A stretch of 64,000 nucleotides of DNA from Pseudomonadota bacterium. GTDB taxonomy: Bacteria; Pseudomonadota; Alphaproteobacteria; Sphingomonadales; Sphingomonadaceae. Shown piece after piece: positions 8,470 through 17,198 of the stretch (position 1 is its first letter; the number at the start of each line of letters is the position of its first letter). The notes under the pieces were generated by a model. That model was not told the DNA's origin and did not search any database. It worked only from the letters and a program-made list of their open reading frames with translations. The position numbers and the translations under genes are program-made. The stretch is taken from assembly GCA_023418595.1 (NCBI GenBank), contig JAEZZI010000006.1:186001-250000 (forward strand), in the 5' to 3' direction.

Positions 8470-9191
8470 CGATTTTCCCCGCGATCGACCTGAAAGGCGG
8501 CCAGGTCGTGCGGCTGGCCGAAGGCGATATGGGCCGCGCCACCGTCTATGGCGACGATGCGGCGGCGCAGGCGGCGGCGTTCGCACAGGCAGGGGCGGAC
8601 CATCTTCATGTGGTCGATCTCGACGGGGCGTTTGCCGGGCAGTCGGTCAATGGCGATGCGGTCGCCGCCGCCATCCGCGCCTTTCCGGGGCGTATCCAGG
8701 TCGGCGGCGGCATCCGCAACCGCGCACAGGTCGAACGCTGGCTGGCGCTGGGCGTCGCGCGCGTGGTGATCGGTACGGCGGCGCTGACCGATCCCGATTT
8801 CGTGCGCGAAGCCGCCGCCGCGCATCCCGGCGCGATCGTCGTCGCGGTCGATGCGCGCGACGGCTTCGTCGCGACGCAAGGCTGGGCCGATGTGTCGGAC
8901 GTGTCGGCGGTCGAACTGGCCAAACGGTTCGAGGATGTGGGGGTCGCCGCCTTGCTGTTCACCGATGTCGGGCGCGATGGACTTCTCAAGGGCTGCAATG
9001 TCGAGGCCACGGTGGCGCTGGCGCGCGCGGTGTCGATCCCGGTGATCGCCAGCGGCGGAGTCGCGGGGATCAAGGATATCCACGCGCTCGTCCCGCATGT
9101 GGCGGACGGGGTGGAAGGGGTGATTACGGGCCGTGCGCTCTACGACGGGCGGCTGGATCTGGGCGAAGCGGTACGGGTGGCGCGAGGGTGA
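8457..9191 (+). CDS. hisA: ProFAR isomerase
   Basis: The protein has 244 residues and a (beta-alpha)8 barrel. It opens the ribosyl ring of ProFAR in the fourth step of histidine synthesis. FPAIDLKGGQVVRL at the N-terminus carries the catalytic Asp, and IPVIASGGVAGIKD near the C-terminus forms a phosphate site. The second catalytic Asp is in TDVGRDGLLKG. Its start lies 13 bases inside hisH, so the two are co-translated. Identification is secure. Confidence 0.97.
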   Translation: MAALTIFPAIDLKGGQVVRLAEGDMGRATVYGDDAAAQAAAFAQAGADHLHVVDLDGAFAGQSVNGDAVAAAIRAFPGRIQVGGGIRNRAQVERWLALGVARVVIGTAALTDPDFVREAAAAHPGAIVVAVDARDGFVATQGWADVSDVSAVELAKRFEDVGVAALLFTDVGRDGLLKGCNVEATVALARAVSIPVIASGGVAGIKDIHALVPHVADGVEGVITGRALYDGRLDLGEAVRVARG

Positions 9192-9955
9192 CTGTCCGCG
9201 CTCGCGTCATCCCCTGTCTCGACGTCGCCGATGGCCGCGTGGTCAAGGGCGTCAATTTCGTCAATCTGCGCGATGCGGGCGATCCGGTGGAAATCGCGCG
9301 CGCCTATGACGCAGCCGGCGCCGATGAGCTCTGCTTCCTCGACATTTCCGCCAGCCATGAAGGGCGCGGGACGCTGATCGACCTGGTGCGGCGCACGGCG
9401 GAGGTATGCTTCATGCCGCTGACCGTCGGCGGCGGGGTGCGCACGGTGGACGACGCCCGTGCGCTGCTGCTGGCGGGCGCGGACAAGGTCGCGGTCAATT
9501 CCGCCGCGGTCTCCAACCCGCAGGTCGTCGCCGACATCGCGAACCGCATGGGGAGCCAGTGTATCGTCGCTTCGATCGATGCGCGGCAAACGGCCCCTGG
9601 CAAATGGGGAATCTTTACCCACGGCGGCAGGCGGGCGACCGGCATCGATGCCATCGACCACGCGCTCAACCTGACCGAACTGGGCGCGGGCGAATTGCTT
9701 GTCACTTCGATGGACCGCGACGGCACCCGCGACGGATACGACCTCGCGCTCGTCCGCACGATCGCCGACCGGGTGAGCGTGCCGGTGATCGCCAGCGGCG
9801 GCGTCGGCAAGCTGTCGCATCTGGTCGAGGGGGTTCGCGACGGCCATGCCAGCGCGGTTCTGGCCGCCTCGATCTTCCATTTCGGCGAAGCGACCGTGGC
9901 CGATGCCCATGCCGCGCTCGCCGACGCGGGGATACCGGTGCGTCGGACGGGGTGA
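9188..9955 (+). CDS. hisF: Imidazole glycerol phosphate synthase, cyclase subunit
   Basis: The protein has 255 residues and a TIM barrel. With HisH it forms imidazoleglycerol phosphate and AICAR. RVIPCLDVADGRVVKGVNF carries the first catalytic Asp, LLVTSMDRDGTRDGYD the second, and VPVIASGGVGKLSHL the phosphate site. The start is GTG overlapping the hisA stop (GTGA), the only start that gives the family N-terminus. Both HisA and HisF barrels are complete here. Confidence 0.96.
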   Translation: MTVRARVIPCLDVADGRVVKGVNFVNLRDAGDPVEIARAYDAAGADELCFLDISASHEGRGTLIDLVRRTAEVCFMPLTVGGGVRTVDDARALLLAGADKVAVNSAAVSNPQVVADIANRMGSQCIVASIDARQTAPGKWGIFTHGGRRATGIDAIDHALNLTELGAGELLVTSMDRDGTRDGYDLALVRTIADRVSVPVIASGGVGKLSHLVEGVRDGHASAVLAASIFHFGEATVADAHAALADAGIPVRRTG

Positions 9956-10002
9956 TCTTACCCTAACCTTTCCGCAACTCCTTCACGCTTAAAGGTTGGG
10001 AC

Positions 10003-10188
10003 ATGTTCCGCCCGCCTGTCCTGGCCGCCATCGCCCTGGTCGTCGCGCCCGTCCATGCGAGCGCGCCGCATGTCATCGAACGCAGCGGGTTCGAACTGTC
10101 GGACCTCGCCATGTTCATGGTCGCCGCAGGCGGCGTCTGGTTCGCCCGCGCGGCGATGCGTCGCCGGAAGCGCAAGTCGAAGGATTGA
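10003..10188 (+). CDS. Small secreted or anchored protein with PEP-CTERM-like tail
   Basis: The protein has 61 residues. It starts with a signal-like segment (LAAIALVVAPVHASA) and ends with a short acidic element (FELSD), a hydrophobic segment (LAMFMVAAGGVWFA) and a strongly basic tail (RRRKRKSKD). This order resembles a PEP-CTERM sorting signal, but the canonical Pro-Glu-Pro is missing. It lies between hisF and hisE on the same strand. The match is seen by eye only; exosortase processing is an inference. Confidence 0.6.
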   Translation: MFRPPVLAAIALVVAPVHASAPHVIERSGFELSDLAMFMVAAGGVWFARAAMRRRKRKSKD

Positions 10189-10220
10189 CGCGCGCCGCGG
10201 TCCGCGCCACGCACCGCGTC

Positions 10221-10538
10221 ATGTCCGATCCGCTCGACCGCCTCGAAGCCACGATCCGCGACCGCCTGAACGGCGATCCGGCATCCTCCTATGTCGCGCG
10301 GTTGGCGTCGAAAGGCACCGCGCAGATCGCGCAGAAGGTCGGCGAGGAAGCGACCGAGACGGTGATCGCAGCACTTGCAGCACCCGACAAGCTGGCCTCC
10401 GAGGCCGCCGACCTGATTTTTCACCTGCTCGTGCTGCTTGCCGAACGCGGGCTTTCGCTGGACGATGTGCGGGCCGAACTTGCGCGGCGTGAGGGTGTGT
10501 CGGGGATCGAGGAAAAGGCCGGGCGGGCCGGCACTTAG
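10221..10538 (+). CDS. hisE: Phosphoribosyl-ATP pyrophosphatase
   Basis: The protein has 105 residues. It hydrolyses PR-ATP to PR-AMP, the second step of histidine synthesis. The MazG-like metal site KVGEEATETVIAA and the later SEAADLIFHLLVLLAERG are diagnostic. It is a stand-alone HisE, not fused to HisI. I use the ATG of MSDPLDRL. A TTG 36 bases upstream, overlapping the stop of the small anchor gene (TTGA), would couple the two and add 12 residues; this start is possible. Confidence 0.95.
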   Translation: MSDPLDRLEATIRDRLNGDPASSYVARLASKGTAQIAQKVGEEATETVIAALAAPDKLASEAADLIFHLLVLLAERGLSLDDVRAELARREGVSGIEEKAGRAGT

Positions 10539-10563
10539 GCACTATACCCCGGCTTTCCTCCAT

Positions 10564-10726
10564 CGTCATTCCAGCGAAGGGGGGAATCCATAGTCAATGT
10601 CAGCGGCAATTGATTCCCGCCTTCGCGGGAATGAAGGCCAAAATCCCTTAAAGGATCGGCGCTGGAATCTCAGGCCGCACACGTTAGGCTGACCCCGCCT
10701 GATACCCCAGCTTTCGCCGGGGTGAC
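10564..10726. repeat. Two small palindromes, family E, between hisE and the HIT gene
   Basis: At 10564-10634 a CGTCATTCC... ...GGGAATGAAG element contains the hairpin ATTCCCGCCTTCGCGGGAAT. At 10699-10726 ACCCCAGCTTTCGCCGGGGT forms a second hairpin. Relatives lie at 27012-27107 and 42752-42776. The gap holds no other visible feature. Confidence 0.65.
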
Positions 10727-10749
10727 GGAGACTGTTCAAGGGGAAGCCC

Positions 10750-11127
10750 ATGCCGATCGACGCCACCCAGCCCTATGACGACGACAATATCTTTGCGAAG
10801 ATCCTCCGCGACGAAATCCCGTCGAAGCGCGTCTATGAGGATGATTATGCCGTCGCGTTTCACGACATCAACGCCCAGGCGCCGACGCACATCCTGGTCA
10901 TTCCGCGCGGACGTTACGTGTCCTGGGACGACTTCACCGCCAACGCATCCGACGCCGAAATCTCGGGATTTATCCGCGCGGTAGGCCATGTCGCGCGCGA
11001 AGCGGGGCTGGTCGAGCCTGGCTACCGCCTGCTCGCCAATACCGGCATCGACGCGCACCAGGAGGTGCCGCATCTGCACGTCCACATCCTTGCGGGCCGC
11101 AAATTGGGGCCGATGCTCGCACGATGA
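10750..11127 (+). CDS. hinT: HIT family nucleotide-binding protein
   Basis: The protein has 125 residues. HinT proteins are purine nucleoside phosphoramidases of the cytoplasm. The HIT triad HLHVHI lies near residue 107, preceded by ANTGIDAHQEVP, and the N-terminus has NIFAKILRDEIPSKRVYEDD, all typical. It follows hisE after two small palindromes, so it may form its own transcription unit. Confidence 0.93.
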   Translation: MPIDATQPYDDDNIFAKILRDEIPSKRVYEDDYAVAFHDINAQAPTHILVIPRGRYVSWDDFTANASDAEISGFIRAVGHVAREAGLVEPGYRLLANTGIDAHQEVPHLHVHILAGRKLGPMLAR

Positions 11128-11214
11128 AGGGTTGCGCCCACGACTTTTCGCACTAGGCTCGCGCGCTTCTGACCAAGGCGGCCGGAAGCGCCGCCAATCG
11201 GGGGAAGTTTTGTC

Positions 11215-12774
11215 ATGATATTCGGGCGCGTAAAGCCTCTGGACGCCATCCTGGCGACCGCAAGGAAGAAATCACTCGAACGAACGCTGGGCTGGTTCCA
11301 GCTGACCCTGTTCGGCATCGGCTGCGTCATCGGCACCGGCATTTTCGTGCTGACATCGGCGGGCGCGCAAAAGGCCGGACCCGGCCTGATGCTGTCGTTT
11401 GCGGTTGCAGGCGCGATCTGCATCGTCGCGGCACTCTGCTACGCGGAAATCGCCGCGATGATCCCGGTCGCGGGTTCCGCCTATACCTATACCTATTCGG
11501 TCATGGGCGAAGTGCTCGCCTGGTCGGTCGGCTGGGCCCTTGTCCTCGAATATGCGGTGGCTGCCTCAGCCGTGTCGGTCGGGTGGTCCGGCTATTTCTC
11601 AGGCACGATATTGAACGAGTTTTTCGGGATACAATTGCCCGCATTTCTCGCCGCGGGACCGCTGGCGCTGGGCGGCGCCGAAGGTGGTTTCATCAACCTT
11701 CCCGCAGTCGTCATCGCCGGTCTCGTCACCTGGCTGCTGGTGATCGGCACCAGCGAATCGGCGAAGGTCAACGCGATCCTGGTCGTCATCAAGGTGACGG
11801 CTCTCACCGCGTTCATCATCCTGACCATGCCACAGGTCGAAATGGAGCGGTTCAACCCGTTCCTGCCCGCAGGCGTGTTCGGCGGATTCGGATCGGGGGT
11901 CGGCGTGCTGGGCGCGGCGGCGACGATCTTCTTTGCCTATGTCGGCTTCGACGCGGTTTCCACCGCGGCTGAAGAAACCAGGAATCCGCAGCGCAACGTG
12001 CCGATCGGCCTGATCGGGTCGCTGCTGTTCTGCACCATTTTCTACATCCTGGTCGCAGCAGGCGCGGTCGGCACCATCGGCGGCCAGCCGATCATGGGTC
12101 CGAACGGCATTCCGTTCCCGGCGGGCTCGGCCGAACTGGCGCGTCAGTGCGGCCTTCCCGAATATTCGGAAATGCTGGTCTGTTCCAACGAGGCACTGGC
12201 GCACGTCCTGCGTCAGATCGGCTTCTCGGGCGTCGGCAACATGCTGGGCATCGCTGCGTTCGTTGCGTTGCCGTCGGTCATCCTGATCCTGCTGTTCGGC
12301 CAGACCCGCATCTTCTTCGTGATGGCGCGCGACGGCCTGCTTCCCGAAAAGCTGTCGGCAATCCACCCCAAGTGGAAGACGCCCTATGTCGTGACGCTCA
12401 TCACCGGTTCGGTGGTCGCGGTGGCGGCGGCGTTCCTGCCGGTCGGCCAGCTTGCCGACATCGCCAATGCGGGCACGCTCTATGCGTTCTTCATGGTGGC
12501 GATCGCGGTCATGCTGCTCCGCAAGCGCGAGCCCAATCGCGAGCGTCCGTTCAAGACGCCGTTGCTGTGGCTGGTCGGTCCGGCGACCGCGGTCGGCTGT
12601 CTGTTCCTGTTCTTCAACCTGCCGTTCGAAGCGATGATCGTGCTGCCGGTGTGGAGCGTGATCGGCCTGGTGATCTATTACGCCTATGGCTATCGCCACA
12701 GCCATCTCGGCCAGGGTCGGGTCGAAGTTCACGAACTGGACGAAACCGAACCCGAAGTTCCCGGCGCGCATTAA
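11215..12774 (+). CDS. APC-family amino acid permease
   Basis: The protein has 519 residues and about 12 to 14 hydrophobic segments. The first membrane helix has GIGCVIGTGIFVLTS, the substrate-backbone binding motif of APC transporters, and PVAGSAYTYTY follows. It looks most like cationic amino acid (CAT/YfnA) permeases, so a proton-coupled uptake role at the inner membrane is likely, with the substrate unknown. It stands alone and ends at a strong bidirectional terminator shared with the convergent kinase gene. Confidence 0.92.
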   Translation: MIFGRVKPLDAILATARKKSLERTLGWFQLTLFGIGCVIGTGIFVLTSAGAQKAGPGLMLSFAVAGAICIVAALCYAEIAAMIPVAGSAYTYTYSVMGEVLAWSVGWALVLEYAVAASAVSVGWSGYFSGTILNEFFGIQLPAFLAAGPLALGGAEGGFINLPAVVIAGLVTWLLVIGTSESAKVNAILVVIKVTALTAFIILTMPQVEMERFNPFLPAGVFGGFGSGVGVLGAAATIFFAYVGFDAVSTAAEETRNPQRNVPIGLIGSLLFCTIFYILVAAGAVGTIGGQPIMGPNGIPFPAGSAELARQCGLPEYSEMLVCSNEALAHVLRQIGFSGVGNMLGIAAFVALPSVILILLFGQTRIFFVMARDGLLPEKLSAIHPKWKTPYVVTLITGSVVAVAAAFLPVGQLADIANAGTLYAFFMVAIAVMLLRKREPNRERPFKTPLLWLVGPATAVGCLFLFFNLPFEAMIVLPVWSVIGLVIYYAYGYRHSHLGQGRVEVHELDETEPEVPGAH

Positions 12775-12795
12775 GCGCCGGGGCCACGGGCCACG

Positions 12796-12832
12796 AAAAA
12801 GGGGCCGGGAGAGCGATCTCCCGGCCCCTTTT
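12796..12832. terminator. Bidirectional rho-independent terminator
   Basis: A perfect 12-base stem, GGGGCCGGGAGA paired with TCTCCCGGCCCC around a GCGA loop, is flanked by five A and four T. It lies between the convergent permease and PfkB kinase genes and can stop both. Confidence 0.9.
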
Positions 12833-12850
12833 GCTTTTCCGTTCGACGGG

Positions 12851-13849
12851 TCAGCCCAGCTTACTGGCGACCAGCGCCTTCAAATCCGCTTCGGGCCGTG
12901 CGCCGTAATGCGAGATGACTTCGGCGGCGCAGATCGCGCCCATGCGCAGCGAATCGGCGACGCTGCGTCCCACTGCCTGGCCGTGGAGGAACCCGGCGGC
13001 GAACAGGTCGCCCGCGCCGGTGGTGTCGACCACCGCGTCGACCGGCTCGGCCGGGCATTCGACGCGCTCGCCCTCGCACACCGCGATCGCGCCATGTTCG
13101 GAACGGGTGACGACCAGCACCGGCACCTTCGCCGCCGCGTCGGCGACCGCGGCTTCGAAATCCTCGGTCTGGCACAGCGCCAGCAGTTCGTTCTCATTGG
13201 CGAACAGGATGTCGATCAGCCCATCAGCCATCAGCGCGCGGAAATCGTCGCCGTGACGCGAGATGCAGAAGATGTCCGACAGGGTGAAGGCGACCTTTCG
13301 CCCCGCCTCGCGCGCCACGTCGATCGCCTGGCGCATCGCCGCGCGCGGCTCTTCCGGATCCCAGAGATAGCCTTCGAGATAGAGGATCGCGCCGTCGCGG
13401 ATCAGGTCGAGGTCGAGCGCGGACGTCGGCAGGAACTGCGATGCGCCCAGAAAGGTGTTCATCGTCCGCTGGCCATCGGGGGTGACGAAGATCAGGCAGC
13501 GCGCGGTGGTGGGATCGCCCTTGCGCACCTCGGTGGTGAAGGTGATGCCGCCTGCGCGAATGTCATGCGCGAACACCTGGCCCAGCTGGTCGTCGGCGAC
13601 CTGGCCGATGAAGCCGCACTTGCCGCCCAGCGCCGCGATCCCCGCAACGGTGTTCGCCGCCGATCCGCCCGACACTTCACGGCCCGGACCCATCTTGGCG
13701 TAGAGCGCGTCGGCTTCCTCGGGCGAGAAGATCAGCTGCATCGACCCCTTGGTCATGCCCTGTTCGGCGATGAAGGCGTCGTCGGTCTTGGCAAGGATAT
13801 CGACGATGGCATTGCCGATCGCGACGACATGATGGGTGGGTGCAGTCAC
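12851..13849 (-). CDS. PfkB-family carbohydrate/adenosine kinase
   Basis: The protein has 332 residues of the ribokinase superfamily. The anion-hole and catalytic-Asp motif DTTGAGDLFAAGF lies near residue 277, and GGSAANTVAGIAALGGKCGFIG marks the substrate side. The overall pattern is that of alphaproteobacterial proteins annotated as adenosine kinase, which phosphorylate a nucleoside or sugar with ATP in the cytoplasm. The start is GTG (VTAPTHHVVAIGN). The frame is open much further upstream, but that part translates the palindrome at 13943-14050 and is not protein-like. Confidence 0.9.
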   Translation of the reverse strand: MTAPTHHVVAIGNAIVDILAKTDDAFIAEQGMTKGSMQLIFSPEEADALYAKMGPGREVSGGSAANTVAGIAALGGKCGFIGQVADDQLGQVFAHDIRAGGITFTTEVRKGDPTTARCLIFVTPDGQRTMNTFLGASQFLPTSALDLDLIRDGAILYLEGYLWDPEEPRAAMRQAIDVAREAGRKVAFTLSDIFCISRHGDDFRALMADGLIDILFANENELLALCQTEDFEAAVADAAAKVPVLVVTRSEHGAIAVCEGERVECPAEPVDAVVDTTGAGDLFAAGFLHGQAVGRSVADSLRMGAICAAEVISHYGARPEADLKALVASKLG

Positions 13850-13942
13850 TGGGGTCTCCGAAATGCGTGAATTGCTGGCGCGCGTAGAGGGGTGCGGGTG
13901 GCGATGCAAGTTGCGTGGAATGGACGAGCGCCCTGTTACCTC

Positions 13943-14050
13943 CGTCACCCCGGACTTGTTCCGGGGTCCACCAAGCCGCTTGCGCAGTTCGGGAACCTCT
14001 CTCGCTTCCGTGGGCCGCCCGGTGGACCCCGGAACAAGTCCGGGGTGACG
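13943..14050. repeat. Intergenic palindrome, family A (copy 1)
   Basis: The arms CGTCACCCCGGACTTGTTCC... and ...GGAACAAGTCCGGGGTGACG are near-perfect inverted complements around a variable core. It lies between the divergent kinase and EI24-like genes. Other copies: 20467-20576, 46078-46166, 53574-53680 and 57810-57917. Confidence 0.85.
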
Positions 14051-14121
14051 GCTGGATAGCGCAGCCCTTCGTCGCATCCCCTGTTGACCCCCCGCCCCCC
14101 AACCGGGCACCACAGCGAGCG

Positions 14122-14811
14122 ATGCTGCGCGCGTTCCTCCTATCGATTCAGCAATTGGGCGACCGCGCGGTGCTCGCCGTGCTCGCCAAGTCGCTGCTGC
14201 TGACGGTCGCGATCTTCGCGGCGCTTGCGGCCGCGCTCGTGTTCGGCGTCCGCGCGCTGGCCGGAAGCTGGTTCGGGCTGAGCGGCGGCAGCGCCGATCT
14301 GGCGGGTGCCGCGGCATTGCTGGTCGCGTTCATCGGCATGTGGTTGCTGTTCCGCGCGGTGGCGGTCGCGGTGATCGGCATCTTTGCCGACGATGTGGTC
14401 GCAGCGGTCGAGGCGAAACATTATCCGCAGGCAGTCGCCACCGCGCGCGCCGTGCCGCTCAGCCGCTCGATGGCGATGGGGCTGCGCTCGGCAAGCCGCG
14501 CGATTCTGGTCAACCTCCTGCTGCTGCCGCTCTATCTGATCCTGCTGGTCACCGGCGTGGGGACGGCGGCGTTGTTCTTCATCGCCAATGGCTGGCTGCT
14601 GGGACGCGACCTGTCGGACATGGTCGCGGCGCGGCACATGGACGATGCGAACATGAAGGCCGCGCGCAACCGCGGGCGCGGCGAGCGCATGGCGCTGGGC
14701 CTGGGCGGCACCGGGCTGCTGGTCGTGCCGGGCGTCAATTTCGTGGCACCGGTGCTGGGCGCAGCCATGGCGACGCACCTCCATCATCACAAGAAAGCGA
14801 AGATCGCATGA
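14122..14811 (+). CDS. EI24/CysZ-like membrane protein
   Basis: The protein has 229 residues with about four to five hydrophobic segments and the EI24-domain pattern: paired helices, a cytoplasmic VEAKHYPQA... segment, then LLLLPLYLILLVTGVG and a late GVNFVAPVLGAAMATHLHHHK. CysZ members move sulfate; others of this domain have unknown roles, so sulfate transport is only a possibility. The start is the ATG of MLRAFLLSI; upstream codons belong to the family A palindrome. Its stop overlaps the start of the next gene (ATGA). Confidence 0.85.
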   Translation: MLRAFLLSIQQLGDRAVLAVLAKSLLLTVAIFAALAAALVFGVRALAGSWFGLSGGSADLAGAAALLVAFIGMWLLFRAVAVAVIGIFADDVVAAVEAKHYPQAVATARAVPLSRSMAMGLRSASRAILVNLLLLPLYLILLVTGVGTAALFFIANGWLLGRDLSDMVAARHMDDANMKAARNRGRGERMALGLGGTGLLVVPGVNFVAPVLGAAMATHLHHHKKAKIA

Positions 14812-15185
14812 GACACTGGTTGGCAGCAGGACTGGGCGGCGTGGCGCTGACGGCATGCGTCGCGGCGCCGCAAACCACGCCGGGCGTCGCCCTCCCCGCG
14901 CCCGTTTCCTATGGCACGGCGGGACTGGAGCGGGTGATGGGCGAGGACGCCGCGACCCTTACCCGTCTGCTCGGCAAGCCCGACGCCGACCTGATCGAGG
15001 GGACGGGCCGCAAACTGCAATTCGGCAGCGGCATCTGCGTGCTCGACGCCTATCTCTATCCCCCGGCGAACAACCCGCGCGCGACGGCGGTGGTCACCCA
15101 TGTCGATGCCCGCCAGCCCGACGGCCGCCCCATCGACCGCGCCAGTTGCGTGGCGGCGCTGACGAGACGCGAGGGCGGGCGTTAG
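14808..15185 (+). CDS. Small lipoprotein of unknown function
   Basis: The protein has 125 residues. A short signal ends in the lipobox LTAC near residue 17, so it is probably lipid-anchored in the periplasm. The rest has MGEDAATLTRLLGKPDADLIEG and a later FGSGICVLDAYLY, a pattern seen in small sphingomonad lipoproteins related to outer-membrane assembly proteins, but I cannot name a family. It is translationally coupled to the EI24-like gene by an ATGA overlap and converges on queG, three bases away. Confidence 0.8.
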   Translation: MRHWLAAGLGGVALTACVAAPQTTPGVALPAPVSYGTAGLERVMGEDAATLTRLLGKPDADLIEGTGRKLQFGSGICVLDAYLYPPANNPRATAVVTHVDARQPDGRPIDRASCVAALTRREGGR

Positions 15186-15188
15186 CGA

Positions 15189-16238
15189 TCAGACGGGCAA
15201 TCGCCTGATCGCCCATTCCGCCGCATCGCGCACCACCGGGTCGGGGTCGTCGAGCAAAGCGCGCACTGGCCCTGCAAGCGCACCATCCCCGCTATTTCCG
15301 GCTGCGATCAGACAGTTACGGATCATTCGGTCGCGGCCGATGCGTTTGATCGGGGAGCCTGCGAACACTTGCCGGAATCCCGTATCGTCGAGCGCGAGCA
15401 GGTCGGCGAGTGCGGGCGCGGTGAGTTCGGCGCGGGGGGCGAAGGCCTTGTGGGCGGCGGCGGTCTGGGCGAACTTGTTCCACGGGCAGACCGCCAGGCA
15501 ATCGTCGCAGCCATAGATGCGGTTGCCGATGGCGGCGCGAAATTCGTGCGGGATCGGGCCTTTATGTTCGATCGTGAGATAGGAGATGCAGCGCCGCGCA
15601 TCGAGCGTGTAGGGCGCGGGGAAGGCGTCGGTGGGGCACGCCCGCTGGCAGGCGTCGCACGACCCGCAAGCGTCGCGGCCCGGCGTGTCGGACACCAGAT
15701 CGAGCGTGGTGTAGATCGCGCCCAGGAACAGCCAGCTGCCGTGATCGCGGCTGACCAGATTGGTGTGCTTGCCCTGCCAGCCCAGCCCCGCCGCCTCTGC
15801 GAGCGGTTTTTCCATGACGGGGGCGGTGTCGACGAAGACCTTGAGATCGCAGCCCGCTTCCTGCGCGAGCCAGCGGCCGAGGGCTTTCAGCGCCTTTTTC
15901 ACGACATCGTGATAGTCGCTGCCTTGCGCATAGACCGAGATGCGGCCGCGGTCCCCCTGCCCCTCAAGCGCCAGCGGATCATGGCCGGGCGCATAGCTCA
16001 TGCCCAGCGCGATCACCGAGCGAACCTCTGGCCACAGCCCGGCGGGCGAGACGCGGTGGTGGGCGCGCTCCTCCATCCAGATCATGTCGCCGTGCCGCCC
16101 GTCGGCCAGCCACTCGCGCAACCGCTCGCCCGCACGCGGGGCGGCGTCGGCGCGCGCGAAACCGACTGCGGCAAAGCCCAGTTCGGTCGCTTTGTCGCGG
16201 ATTCGCGTCTCGAGTGTCTTGTGTTCGTGCACCACCAC
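15189..16238 (-). CDS. queG: Epoxyqueuosine reductase
   Basis: The protein has 349 residues. It reduces epoxyqueuosine to queuosine in the wobble position of tRNAs, using cobalamin and two [4Fe-4S] clusters. The clusters are held by CGSCDACQRACP near residue 187 and CDDCLAVCPW near residue 241. An N-terminal flavin/cobalamin-type domain and a short C-terminal HEAT-like segment (LDDPDPVVRDAAEWAIR) complete the family layout. No other queuosine gene is nearby. It diverges from the ABC transporter pair with only 39 bases between the starts. Confidence 0.95.
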   Translation of the reverse strand: MVVHEHKTLETRIRDKATELGFAAVGFARADAAPRAGERLREWLADGRHGDMIWMEERAHHRVSPAGLWPEVRSVIALGMSYAPGHDPLALEGQGDRGRISVYAQGSDYHDVVKKALKALGRWLAQEAGCDLKVFVDTAPVMEKPLAEAAGLGWQGKHTNLVSRDHGSWLFLGAIYTTLDLVSDTPGRDACGSCDACQRACPTDAFPAPYTLDARRCISYLTIEHKGPIPHEFRAAIGNRIYGCDDCLAVCPWNKFAQTAAAHKAFAPRAELTAPALADLLALDDTGFRQVFAGSPIKRIGRDRMIRNCLIAAGNSGDGALAGPVRALLDDPDPVVRDAAEWAIRRLPV

Positions 16239-16277
16239 CCGCTACCACGCATCAACGCGTTTTGCATCGGGGGTCGT

Positions 16278-17198
16278 TTGACACAGGAATATGCGCTGAA
16301 GGCCCAAGGGCTGGTCAAGCTGTACGGCGGAAAGCGCGTGGTCGACGGCGTCGACATCGCGGTGCCGACGGGTTCGATCTATGGCGTGCTCGGCCCCAAC
16401 GGCGCGGGCAAGACCACGACGCTGCGCATGTTGCTGGGGATCATCGAGCCGGACGAGGGATCGCGCGAATTGCTGGGCCGCAGGTCTCCGCGCGACGCCA
16501 GCGATCTGGTCGGCTACCTCCCCGAGGAACGCGGCCTCTATCCCAGCATGAAGGCCAAGGAAGCGATCGCGTTCATGGGCGCGCTACGGGGCCTGGACTG
16601 GAAAACGGGCCGTGCGCGGGCGGTCGAATTGCTGGAAGGCGCCGGGCTTGGCCACGCGGCGGACGAGAAAATCCGCAAGCTGTCCAAGGGTATGGCGCAG
16701 CTTGTTCAGTTGCTGGGTTCGGTCGTGCATCAGCCCAAATTCCTGGTGCTGGACGAGCCGTTTTCCGGCCTCGACCCGGTCAATCAGGAGCGGCTGGAAA
16801 AGCTGATCCTGGCCGAGCGCGACCGCGGCGCGACGGTGCTGTTTTCGACGCATGTCATGGCCCATGCCGAGCGGCTGTGCGACCGGCTGGCGATCATCGC
16901 CAAGGGCAAGCGCCGGTTCGAAGGAACGGTCGCCGATGCGCGCGCCACCCTGCCCTATACCGCCCATTATGTGCCGCATTTTCCCAATGACGACATTGCC
17001 GCATCCCTCCCCGCCGATGCGCGGCGTGAAGGCGATGGCTGGCGCTTCACCATGCCCGAGGGGGGAATCGAGGATCTGCTGTTGAAGCTCATCAACGCCG
17101 GTTACGGCATTTCCGGCCTGTCGATCGAACGGCCCGGCCTGCACGACGCGTTCGTCCGCATCGTCGGCGAAGCGGCGCTCAAAAAGGACGCGGCATGA
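16278..17198 (+). CDS. ABC transporter ATP-binding protein (Nat-type)
   Basis: The protein has 306 residues. It has Walker A GPNGAGKTTT (about residue 39), a signature variant LSKGM, and Walker B FLVLDEPFSGLDP (about residue 155), followed by a DUF4162-like C-terminal extension. With the next gene it forms an ABC-2 type exporter resembling NatA/NatB of sodium or small-molecule efflux. The start is TTG after a GGGGG stretch, the only start that gives the family N-terminus. The stop overlaps the permease start (ATGA). Confidence 0.92.
   Translation: MTQEYALKAQGLVKLYGGKRVVDGVDIAVPTGSIYGVLGPNGAGKTTTLRMLLGIIEPDEGSRELLGRRSPRDASDLVGYLPEERGLYPSMKAKEAIAFMGALRGLDWKTGRARAVELLEGAGLGHAADEKIRKLSKGMAQLVQLLGSVVHQPKFLVLDEPFSGLDPVNQERLEKLILAERDRGATVLFSTHVMAHAERLCDRLAIIAKGKRRFEGTVADARATLPYTAHYVPHFPNDDIAASLPADARREGDGWRFTMPEGGIEDLLLKLINAGYGISGLSIERPGLHDAFVRIVGEAALKKDAA

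Noticed and set aside
13915..14121. N-terminal extension of the EI24-like protein
   Set aside because: The added codons translate a family A palindrome, which is intergenic in other places.
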